NCBI RefSeq assembly: GCF_937889215.1
Contig: NZ_CALBEX010000512.1
Coordinates: 1-16,708, forward strand
Direction: 5' to 3'
DNA: 16,708 bases
Source: an uncultured Limnohabitans sp.
Lineage (GTDB): Bacteria > Pseudomonadota > Gammaproteobacteria > Burkholderiales > Burkholderiaceae_C
Within the stretch, counting starts at the first letter, position 1. Every line of letters begins with the position of its first letter. The notes beneath the pieces are model-generated. The model searched no databases. It was not told where the DNA came from and saw only the letters and a list, made by a program, of their open reading frames with translations. The position numbers and the translations under genes are program-made. Positions 8,901 through 16,708 of the stretch are shown here, one piece after another.

Positions 8901-9487
8901 AGCTGAGCACGTCGCGCGAGCGCAAGGTGTTCCTGGACTCGCAATGCGCCGACCTGACCGATGCCATGAACACGCTCGAAGACGCGATCCGCAAGATCGA
9001 CGCCGAAACCCGCGAGCTGCTGGGCGGTACCTTCAAGGTCGTCAACGAGCACTTCAGCCGCATGTTCCCCGAGCTGTTTGGCGGCGGCAATGCGCGTTTG
9101 GTCATGACCGGCGACGAAATTTTGGACGCCGGTGTGCAGGTGTTGGCCCAGCCGCCCGGCAAGAAAAACCAGACGATCCACCTGCTCTCAGGTGGCGAAA
9201 AAGCCCTGACCGCGATTGCTCTGGTGTTTGCGATTTTTCAGCTCAACCCGGCCCCGTTTTGCTTGCTCGACGAGGTGGACGCGCCGTTGGACGACGCCAA
9301 CACCGAGCGCTACGCCAAACTGGTCAAGGGCATGGGCAAAGAGACCCAGTTCCTGTTCATCAGCCACAACAAAATCGCCATGGAAATGGCCGAGCAGTTG
9401 ATCGGCGTGACCATGCAGGAGCAGGGCGTTTCACGGATTGTGGCTGTGGACATGGAGTCCGCAGTGTCATTGGCCGATGTGGCCTGA
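5960..9487 (+). CDS. smc: Chromosome segregation/condensation ATPase SMC
   Basis: This full-length bacterial SMC (1175 residues) dimerises and, with ScpA/ScpB (not in this window), extrudes DNA loops to condense and segregate the chromosome. The N-terminal head carries Walker A GPNGCGKSN (31-39), Q-loop IGQG (Q146) and ISRIIESRPEE. A long coiled coil (about 170-510) leads to the hinge (about 515-650, beginning GMDGLEGLWSRI), a return coil (about 660-1010), then the C-terminal head with signature LSGGEKAL (1076-1083) and Walker B CLLDEVDAPLDD, catalytic E1105. I chose the GTG at 5960 because RLNSIKLSGFKSF is the universal SMC start; the open frame extends back to 5762 but those residues are unlike SMC. 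No strong ribosome binding site precedes the GTG. zipA follows after 12 bp and ligA after that, a typical betaproteobacterial order. Confidence 0.97.
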   Translation: MRLNSIKLSGFKSFAEPTNFLLPGQLVGVVGPNGCGKSNIMDAVRWVLGESKASELRGESMQDVIFNGTTTRKPASRASVELVFSNEDHRAGGQWGQFAEIAVKRVLTRDGNSSYYINNQPVRRRDVQDVFLGTGLGPRAYAIIGQGTISRIIESRPEELRLFLEEAAGVSKYKERRRETENRLSDTRENLTRVDDILRELNANLEKLEKQAEVAHRYNNLQADSTLKQHQLWLLKRRDAEADQGRMKSDVDHAVNALESRMADLRHVEADLETIRQAHYAAGDEVNQAQGKLYEASAEVGKLEAEIRFVVEGRQRAEQRLQQLIEQTAQWGTRSQDAQAELEILAEQAAMAEDQSMTLAAQVEDQAMALPDLEEALRKAQNDATAQRATVVQVQQQIGVLAADQRNVEEQSRQLDTRRERLLADRNALAAPDEARLQQLQEQLAEAEALSAESEARLQDLQEQVPALDEDRRTRQAAVNDESARLADLSARIEALKALQEKVRTDGKLKPWLSKHGMDGLEGLWSRIHIEPGWENALESALRERLSALEVSRLDMVRAFGNDAPPAKLSFFSPPLAAKAATRSGMPAGCKPLAELLRVHDAGLSALLADWLQGCYTAPNLEDALAWRIQLQAGETLFVQAGHAVDLNSVVFYAQDSEQAGLLGRAQEIENLEKQLRAQTLISEESRSALVRAEAAYADASQRLITVRREASESQSRTHELQVETLRLSQLVAQTRARSEQINNDLAEVEALLDELQERRVTAEARFEELDMQLADTQERHAQLDERVIEAERKLSECREQQRSLERRAQEAQFSQRSLDARRAELNRTIETAQQQVTSIDAEMQRARDELSRLTDAAAQAGLQNVLAVKLEREQALGACRSGYDDLTAKLRASDERRVSFERELDPLRQRITDLQLKEQAARLGLEQYTQLLADAQADLEAVAASIEAGQVRVTGLQGEIDRIHREITALGPVNLAALEELSTSRERKVFLDSQCADLTDAMNTLEDAIRKIDAETRELLGGTFKVVNEHFSRMFPELFGGGNARLVMTGDEILDAGVQVLAQPPGKKNQTIHLLSGGEKALTAIALVFAIFQLNPAPFCLLDEVDAPLDDANTERYAKLVKGMGKETQFLFISHNKIAMEMAEQLIGVTMQEQGVSRIVAVDMESAVSLADVA

Positions 9488-9499
9488 GGTTTTTGAACT

Positions 9500-12716
<3,217 letters not shown>

Positions 12717-12744
12717 GCCTGCGCACATTGGCGCAGAACCCTCT

Positions 12745-12762
12745 AGGCCGAATGGCTTTTTT
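12745..12762 (+). terminator. Probable weak terminator after ligA
   Basis: AGGCC (12745-12749), a GAAT loop, and GGCTT (12754-12758) form a 5-bp stem with one G-T pair, inside a run of six T residues (12757-12762). The location, 29 bases past the ligA stop, suits termination of the smc-zipA-ligA transcript. The stem is short, so efficiency is uncertain. A second small stem, CTGCGC/GCGCAG (12719-12736), overlaps the end of this spacer nearest ligA. Confidence 0.4.
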
Positions 12763-12836
12763 GTCTGCCATCATCTTCAGAGTATCAAAAGCGCTCAGGT
12801 TCCGAAACCGCTCTCAACGCTGCTTCGCGAAGGGAT

Positions 12837-12913
12837 GGCTGTCAGACCCAAAGGGCCACGCCCTATTGGAAATGTCTGTCTTTGTAGGTCGGTGCCCTTT
12901 GGGTCCGACAGCC
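12837..12913. repeat. REP-like inverted palindrome pair between ligA and def
   Basis: Two 20-base arms (12837-12856 and 12894-12913) are reverse complements with one mismatch. The similarity continues imperfectly inward to 12865 and 12885, leaving a 19-base centre. The right-hand unit begins with GTAG (12884-12887), followed by an internal hairpin: GTCGG pairs with CCGAC and CCC with GGG around TTT. A GTAG foot plus imperfect hairpin is the hallmark of REP sequences mobilised by RAYT (TnpA-REP) transposases. The left unit is the same 30-base sequence on the other strand with five differences (ATAG foot). Two opposed REPs in a convergent spacer is the usual BIME arrangement. No transposase gene is present nearby. 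The pair could also act as a bidirectional transcription barrier or mRNA 3'-end stabiliser for ligA and def. Confidence 0.7.
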
Positions 12914-12939
12914 CGCTGAGCAACTCAAAGGGTCAAAGA

Positions 12940-13479
12940 TCAATCGTCCTCGGCAGCGCTGATCTCTGGAAACAGCACCTCGGTGAAACCAAAGCGGCTG
13001 AAATCGCGTACCCGCATGGGGTAAAGCTTGCCGATCAGGTGGTCGCATTCGTGTTGCACCACCCTGGCATGAAACCCGTCCACCTCGCGGTCGATGGGGA
13101 TGCCTTTTTCGTCAAAGCCGGTGTAACGGATGCGCGACCAGCGCGGCACCACACCGCGCAAGCCGGGCACCGACAAACAGCCTTCCCAATCTTCTTCTTC
13201 GTCCGCTCCCAGCGGCGTGATTTCCGGGTTGACCAGCACCGTGCGCGGGACCAGCGGGCGGCCCGGGTAGCGCGGGTTCACGGACGTGCTGCCAAAAATC
13301 ACCAGCTGCAGGTTCACGCCAATTTGGGGTGCGGCCAGGCCTGCGCCATTCACGGCGGCCATGGTGTCGTGCATGTCCGCAATCAGCGCGTGCAGCTCGG
13401 GTGTGTCAAAAACGGTCACGGGCTCGGCCACGCGCAGCAGTTGGGCATCGCCCATCTTGAGGATTTCACGAACGGTCAT
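12940..13479 (-). CDS. def: Peptide deformylase
   Basis: The enzyme removes the formyl group from the N-terminal methionine of nascent proteins. All three family motifs are present in 179 residues: GAGLAAPQ (45-52), EGCLSVPG (99-106) and HECDH (143-147). Metal ligands are C101, H143 and H147; E144 is the catalytic base. It is not linked to fmt as in many bacteria but is the last gene of a leftward cluster, starting 10 bp after the repeat-protein stop. It may therefore be a second deformylase copy, which cannot be judged from this window. Only a weak GAG precedes the ATG, consistent with translation coupled to the upstream gene. The acidic tail SAAEDD ends just before the REP-like element. Confidence 0.97.
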   Translation of the reverse strand: MTVREILKMGDAQLLRVAEPVTVFDTPELHALIADMHDTMAAVNGAGLAAPQIGVNLQLVIFGSTSVNPRYPGRPLVPRTVLVNPEITPLGADEEEDWEGCLSVPGLRGVVPRWSRIRYTGFDEKGIPIDREVDGFHARVVQHECDHLIGKLYPMRVRDFSRFGFTEVLFPEISAAEDD

Positions 13480-13489
13480 GGCGCCAGTC

Positions 13490-13882
13490 TCACATGAAGA
13501 AATAAAAAAATACGATCATTTGCATGCGCCTCAGTCCATCGGCGCGACCAATCTGTCGGCCGGAGCCGTCGTAAAGCTTGTCGCCATCGATGCGGCCCAT
13601 GGCCGAGCCCGAGGCGCTGTAGAGGCGGTCACCGTCGATGCGTCCCATCTGGCTGCCCGAGGCGCTGTAAACCCGGTTGCCGTCGATACGGCCCAACTGC
13701 CGCCCAGACGCGTCATACACGCGCTCGCCATCGATCCGCCCGAGTTGCTGTCCAGAAGCGTTGTAAAAACGCTCGGCATCCACCCGTCCAATCTGCCGAC
13801 CGCTGCCGTCGTAAAGGCGCTGGGCAAATGCCGTGGGCAGCAGCAGGGCTGCCATCAGCCATGCAAGCATCCATTTCTTCAT
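13490..13882 (-). CDS. Small secreted protein of six exact 16-residue repeats
   Basis: The 130-residue product begins with a clear Sec signal peptide (MKKW, hydrophobic core 5-19, cleavage predicted after AFA at 20). The mature part is six tandem 16-residue units beginning at Y24, Y40, Y56, Y72, Y88 and Y104, with consensus Y-[DNS]-[GA]-S-G-x-[QA]-[ILM]-G-R-[IVA]-D-[GA]-x-[RK]-[FVLR]. This spacing suggests short beta hairpins closed into a flower or propeller-like ring. I recall similar repeats annotated as '5-fold beta-flower protein', but cannot verify membership. The chain ends in a hydrophobic tail, MIVFFYFFM (122-130). The ATG at 13882 is favoured by GAGG five bases upstream and by the signal peptide; an in-frame extension upstream to 13948 lacks one. 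That GAGG overlaps the stop codon of the acyl-CoA synthetase gene, so the two are likely coupled, with def following 10 bp later. Function is unknown. Confidence 0.85.
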   Translation of the reverse strand: MKKWMLAWLMAALLLPTAFAQRLYDGSGRQIGRVDAERFYNASGQQLGRIDGERVYDASGRQLGRIDGNRVYSASGSQMGRIDGDRLYSASGSAMGRIDGDKLYDGSGRQIGRADGLRRMQMIVFFYFFM

Positions 13883-13889
13883 GTGGGCC

Positions 13890-15587
13890 TCATGGGTTTT
13901 CTTCTCGGAACTCGCCCGCATGACGGCCGCCTTGGGCTGCACGCGCATTTTCTTGGTTGCGCAAATCCACCCGGCGGATCTTGCCCGAAATGGTCTTGGG
14001 CAGGTCGCTGAACTCCATGCGGCGCACCAACTTGTAGGCCGAGACCCGCTCCCGCATGAACCTGAAAATTGCCTCCGCCGTGGCCGAATCCGGCGCGTGG
14101 CCAGGGGACAGGATCACATAGGCCTTGGGCACCAAGCCCCGAACAGGATCGGGCGCAGGCACCACCGCCGCCTCGGCCACGGCAGGGTGTTCGATCAGCG
14201 CACTCTCCAGCTCGAAGGGGCTGATGCGGTAGCCCGAGGACTTGAACACATCGTCGGCCCGGCCCACATACGTGATGTAACCCTGCTCATCGCGCTGGCC
14301 CACATCGCCCGTGTGGTAGTGCCCATCGCGCATGGCCTCAGCGGTTTTGTCCGCGTCGTCGGCATAGCCGTTCATCAACGCGGTGGGGCGGTGTGCCAGG
14401 TCGATGCAAATCTCCCCTTCGTCGGCGCTTTCGCCATCGGCGTTGAGCAGCACCATCCGGTAACCAGGCAAAGGCCGCCCCATCGAGCCCGCTTTGAGCG
14501 GCGCACCCGGTGGGTTGCCTATTTGGGCCGTGGTCTCGGTCTGGCCATAGCCGTCGCGGATGGTGATTTGCCAGGCGGCGCGCACCTGATCGATGACCTC
14601 GGGATTGAGCGGCTCGCCCGCCGAAATCAGCTCGCGCAACTGCACGGGCCAGGCTTTCAGGTCTTCTTGAATCAGCATGCGCCACACCGTGGGCGGCGCG
14701 CACAGGGTGTTGACCCGGTGCTGCACCAGCGTGCCCAGAATGTCTGGGCCGTTGAAGCGTGCGTAGTTGTAAATGAACACGCAGGCTTGCGCATTGAGCG
14801 GCGCAAAAAAGCAGCTCCAAGCGTGCTTGGCCCAGCCCGGCGAGCTGATGGTCCAGTGCACATCGCCTTTTTGCAGGCCCAGCCAATACAAGGTGGACAA
14901 ATGCCCCACCGGGTAACTTTGCTGGGTGTGCTGCACCAGCTTGGGCTTGGCCGTGGTGCCTGAGGTGAAATACTCCAGCAAAGGATCGGTTACCCGGGTC
15001 GGCTCGGGCGGGGTGAAGGCGGTGCTGGCTTGGTGCGACTGCGCGTAATCCAGCCAACCCTCAGGCAAACCCGCCCCGCCGGACACGCTTACCAAGGTCA
15101 GCCCAGTCGTCACGGTGCTGGGCAAATCCATGACCTTGGCCATGCCCCCCGCATTGGTGATGATGCATTTGACCCGCCCACGTTCCAGGCGGTCTTGCAA
15201 ATCATCACTCGAGAGCAAGGTTGTGGCAGGGATCAACACCACGCCCAGCTTGATCGCCGCCAGCATGGTCTCCCACAAGGGCACCTCGTTGCCCATCATC
15301 AACAAAATCCGGTCGCCCTTGCGCGCACCCAGGGCCACCAGCCAATTGGCCACTTGGTTGGAGCGTTGTGACAGCTCGGCATAGCTCAGGCGAAACTGCT
15401 CGCCCGAGGCCTCGACGATGTGCAAAGCCGGGGCCGGGTTGTCCCGTGCGATGCTGTCAAAGTAGTCCAGCCCCCAATTGAAATGCGTCAAAACAGGCCA
15501 GCGAAACGCCGCTACTGCGGCATCGTAGTCGGTGCGGTGGGTCAGCAAGGCATCGCGGCTGGCCAAAAATTGTGCAAGTTCGCTCAT
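13890..15587 (-). CDS. AMP-binding acyl-CoA synthetase (medium-chain/aryl type)
   Basis: This ANL-superfamily enzyme adenylates a carboxylic acid with ATP and transfers the acyl group to coenzyme A. The 565 residues contain the P-loop-like YFTSGTTAKPK (206-216), GEPL (324-327), DGYGQTET (345-352), YHTGD (425-429), the hinge region GRADDVFKSSGYRI (442-455) and the C-terminal catalytic lysine K536 in LPKTISGKIRR. The pattern resembles the ACSM/acetyl-CoA-synthetase-like branch that includes medium-chain and aromatic acid:CoA ligases; the substrate cannot be read from sequence alone. I chose the ATG at 15587 (MSELAQFL) because GAGGAG lies just upstream; a TTG at 15620 would add 11 residues. It heads a three-gene leftward cluster (gaps 7 and 10 bp). 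A possible -10, TAAACT, lies on the minus strand at 15634-15639. Confidence 0.9.
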   Translation of the reverse strand: MSELAQFLASRDALLTHRTDYDAAVAAFRWPVLTHFNWGLDYFDSIARDNPAPALHIVEASGEQFRLSYAELSQRSNQVANWLVALGARKGDRILLMMGNEVPLWETMLAAIKLGVVLIPATTLLSSDDLQDRLERGRVKCIITNAGGMAKVMDLPSTVTTGLTLVSVSGGAGLPEGWLDYAQSHQASTAFTPPEPTRVTDPLLEYFTSGTTAKPKLVQHTQQSYPVGHLSTLYWLGLQKGDVHWTISSPGWAKHAWSCFFAPLNAQACVFIYNYARFNGPDILGTLVQHRVNTLCAPPTVWRMLIQEDLKAWPVQLRELISAGEPLNPEVIDQVRAAWQITIRDGYGQTETTAQIGNPPGAPLKAGSMGRPLPGYRMVLLNADGESADEGEICIDLAHRPTALMNGYADDADKTAEAMRDGHYHTGDVGQRDEQGYITYVGRADDVFKSSGYRISPFELESALIEHPAVAEAAVVPAPDPVRGLVPKAYVILSPGHAPDSATAEAIFRFMRERVSAYKLVRRMEFSDLPKTISGKIRRVDLRNQENARAAQGGRHAGEFREENP

Positions 15588-15633
15588 GGGCTCCTCGGCG
15601 GGTATGGGGGGCAAGGTCAATGCAATCCAAAAC

Positions 15634-15639
15634 AGTTTA
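15634..15639 (-). promoter_or_regulatory. Candidate -10 element for the acyl-CoA synthetase cluster
   Basis: On the minus strand TAAACT sits in GCGCTAAACTG (15633-15643), 46 bases before the chosen ATG. With a 17-base spacer the upstream hexamer is TGCACA (4 of 6 matches to TTGACA). The identical 11-mer occurs on the plus strand immediately before the SRAP gene, which strengthens the case that it is a promoter core. Confidence 0.4.
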
Positions 15640-15661
15640 GCGCCTGCAAAGTGCGCTGTGC

Positions 15662-15760
15662 ATGAGGATTTGCCATGCCCAAGTGCTGCATGGTCGCGTG
15701 GTGGGGGTCTCGGATGGGGACCGCATCACCGTCCTCGACGCCGACAGGCGGATCTGTGGC
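15662..15760 (+). pseudogene. Remnant of a staphylococcal-nuclease-like (thermonuclease) gene
   Basis: Reading from the ATG at 15662 gives a short stretch containing HAQVLHGRVVGVSDGD and then RITVLDADRR. This matches the start of the mature domain of secreted SNase-fold nucleases, whose first strands read like GxVVxVxDGDTxTVLD. Similarity stops at about 15757. The expected continuation (the R-x-x-GIDAPE catalytic region) is missing, replaced by a hairpin repeat and unrelated sequence. The signal-peptide part upstream is also absent apart from the three or four residues before the presumed cleavage point. The open frame runs on to 15919, overlapping the SRAP gene, but has no family character there. 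I infer decay of a once intact gene; chance similarity over about 25 codons cannot be fully excluded. Confidence 0.55.
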
Positions 15761-15765
15761 AAGAC

Positions 15766-15795
15766 CCTGAGCCCGTCGAGCCTTCGGTGCTCAGG
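15766..15795. repeat. Hairpin repeat abutting the nuclease remnant
   Basis: CCTGAGC (15766-15772) and GCTCAGG (15789-15795) form a 7-bp stem that can extend by CCG/CGG (15773-15775 with 15785-15787) across a single bulged base. The arms resemble a dispersed bacterial intergenic repeat of the form CCTGAGCxxGTCGA, which I recall from many proteobacterial genomes. No T run follows on either strand, so a terminator role is unlikely. It sits exactly where similarity to the nuclease ends. Confidence 0.5.
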
Positions 15796-15841
15796 CGAAA
15801 AAAATGAGCCCAAGCCACCATGCGCTGGCCGCCCCAACCCC

Positions 15842-15857
15842 GCGCTAAACTGCCAAC
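15842..15857 (+). promoter_or_regulatory. Candidate promoter of the SRAP gene, possibly leaderless
   Basis: GCGCTAAACTG (15842-15852) contains a -10-like TAAACT (15846-15851). Its end lies only six bases before the TTG start codon at 15858, so transcription would begin at or next to the start codon, giving a leaderless mRNA. No ribosome binding site is visible, which agrees. There is no convincing -35. The same 11-mer lies on the minus strand at 15633-15643. Confidence 0.4.
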
Positions 15858-16484
15858 TTGTGCACACATTTCACGCCCACCCAAAACGCCCAGTGGCTCA
15901 AACAGACCCTGGCGCTTGATTTGCCAGCCGACTATCCGGCCGACACTTACCCCGGTTACGCTGCGCCCCTCGTGGTGAAAAGCCACCGCTCCGGTCGCGT
16001 GGCCTGTGGACTGGCGCGATTTGGCCTGATCCCGCCTTGGGCCAAAGACGACAAGATTGGCCGCCACACTTACAACGCCCGCAGCGAAACCGTGGCCGAA
16101 AAACCCAGCTACAGAAACGCTTGGCGGCGCAGGCAATTGGGGCTGGTTTTGGTCGACAACTTTTACGAGCCCAGCTACGCCAGCGGCAAAGCAGTGCCTT
16201 GGAAAATCCAGTGCGCCTCAGGCGAGCCCTTGGCCATCGCCTGCCTGTGGGAGCGCTGGCAAAACCCCCAGACAGGCCTGCCTGTGGTGAGCTTCAGCAT
16301 GCTCACCGTGAATGCCGATGAGCACCCTGTCATGCGCGAGTTTCACAAACCCGGCGACGAAAAACGCACCCCCGTGGTCATTGCTCCCGAACTTTATGAC
16401 GCTTGGCTTGGCGCCGACACCCAACAAGCCGCAGCCCTGATGGGCTGGGCACACTCGCCAACACTGGCGGCTGCACCGGCGTGA
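15858..16484 (+). CDS. SRAP domain protein (HMCES/YedK-like abasic-site shield), divergent
   Basis: SRAP proteins bind abasic sites in single-stranded DNA and form a covalent crosslink through the N-terminal cysteine left after Met removal. The 208-residue product keeps the whole active site: C2 directly after the initiator, N73 in YNARSET, E104 in NFYEP, and H163 in REFHKPGDEKRTPVVI. ARFGLIPPWAKD (53-64) is the usual core motif. Oddities are the N-terminus MCTHF instead of the common MCGRF, and the use of NFYEP instead of GFYEW, so it belongs to a divergent branch. The start is TTG at 15858; no ATG or GTG in frame would place Cys at position 2, so chemistry fixes this start. No ribosome binding site is visible. 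It is divergent from the acyl-CoA synthetase cluster and appears monocistronic. Confidence 0.9.
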   Translation: MCTHFTPTQNAQWLKQTLALDLPADYPADTYPGYAAPLVVKSHRSGRVACGLARFGLIPPWAKDDKIGRHTYNARSETVAEKPSYRNAWRRRQLGLVLVDNFYEPSYASGKAVPWKIQCASGEPLAIACLWERWQNPQTGLPVVSFSMLTVNADEHPVMREFHKPGDEKRTPVVIAPELYDAWLGADTQQAAALMGWAHSPTLAAAPA

Positions 16485-16708
16485 GGGCATCGTTGCAGGG
16501 TGGTCTGAGCATTGTCTGGCAATCTGCGTAAAAGTTTGTACCCCTCCGAGATGTGAAACTTCAAGGCTTGCTGCGCGTTCGCTGCAGGTCATTGCTTGCA
16601 AGCTTTTGTGTTTGCTTGTTTTGTGGTTACCGCTTCCCACACACGGTTTCCTGAGCCTGCAACGGAGTTTGCAGATGAGGCAAAGGTGTGTTTTGCAGCC
16701 AGTGGGCC
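16485..16708. other. Right-edge region without a clear gene
   Basis: No family-like protein or RNA is recognisable in these 224 bases. Two small items are visible. GCTTGCAAGC (16594-16603) is a perfect 10-bp palindrome followed by TTTTG, too tight to be a hairpin terminator. An ATG at 16675, preceded by GGAG with a seven-base gap, opens a rightward frame that stays open to the window end (MRQRCVLQPVG). It may be the start of the next gene, but eleven codons are not enough to tell. Confidence 0.3.

Noticed and set aside
12823..12832. Palindrome CTTCGCGAAG near the REP-like element as part of it
   Set aside because: It lies outside the mirrored arms and has no counterpart on the other side; 10-bp palindromes of this composition are expected by chance.
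16594..16603. Palindrome GCTTGCAAGC followed by TTTT as a terminator for the SRAP gene
   Set aside because: It has no loop, so it cannot fold as a terminator hairpin, and it is 110 bases past the stop codon.

Overview
The window looks like a chromosomal core segment of a betaproteobacterium, most likely Burkholderiales and probably Comamonadaceae (for example Limnohabitans or Rhodoferax relatives). I base this on protein character, on the gene order smc-zipA-ligA, on the dapC/dapE/prmB neighbourhood, and on a moderately high G+C with dense genes. The genus is inference.

Layout. The left edge (1-170) holds the 3' part of a tRNA-Lys(UUU) gene with its own terminator, then a second hairpin that terminates the leftward transcript. 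From 198 to 5666 four genes run leftward: dapC, dapE and prmB are tightly packed (3-bp gap, then 4-bp overlap). After a 157-bp gap comes a YheS-type ABC-F ATPase. dapC and dapE supply two steps of the succinylase route to meso-diaminopimelate/lysine; prmB and the ABC-F protein act on the ribosome.

A 293-bp divergent spacer (5667-5959) separates dapC from a rightward cluster (5960-12716): smc (chromosome condensation), zipA (FtsZ tethering) and ligA (NAD+-dependent DNA ligase). The gaps are 12-13 bp, so this is probably one chromosome-maintenance and division operon.

At 12717-12939 the ligA cluster converges on a second leftward cluster. The spacer holds a REP-like pair of inverted palindromes. 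The second leftward cluster (15587 to 12940) runs acyl-CoA synthetase (AMP-binding), a small secreted protein built of six exact 16-residue repeats, then peptide deformylase (def), with gaps of 7 and 10 bp.

The spacer 15588-15857 holds a short remnant of a staphylococcal-nuclease-like gene, a hairpin repeat, and an 11-bp promoter-like motif present once on each strand. The last full gene (15858-16484, rightward) encodes a divergent SRAP/HMCES-YedK protein that appears to start with TTG; its catalytic Cys2 fixes that start. No gene is clear in 16485-16708.

Nothing in the window is an obvious defence island, prophage or CRISPR. The items least explained by known families are the six-repeat secreted protein, the REP-like element and the nuclease remnant.
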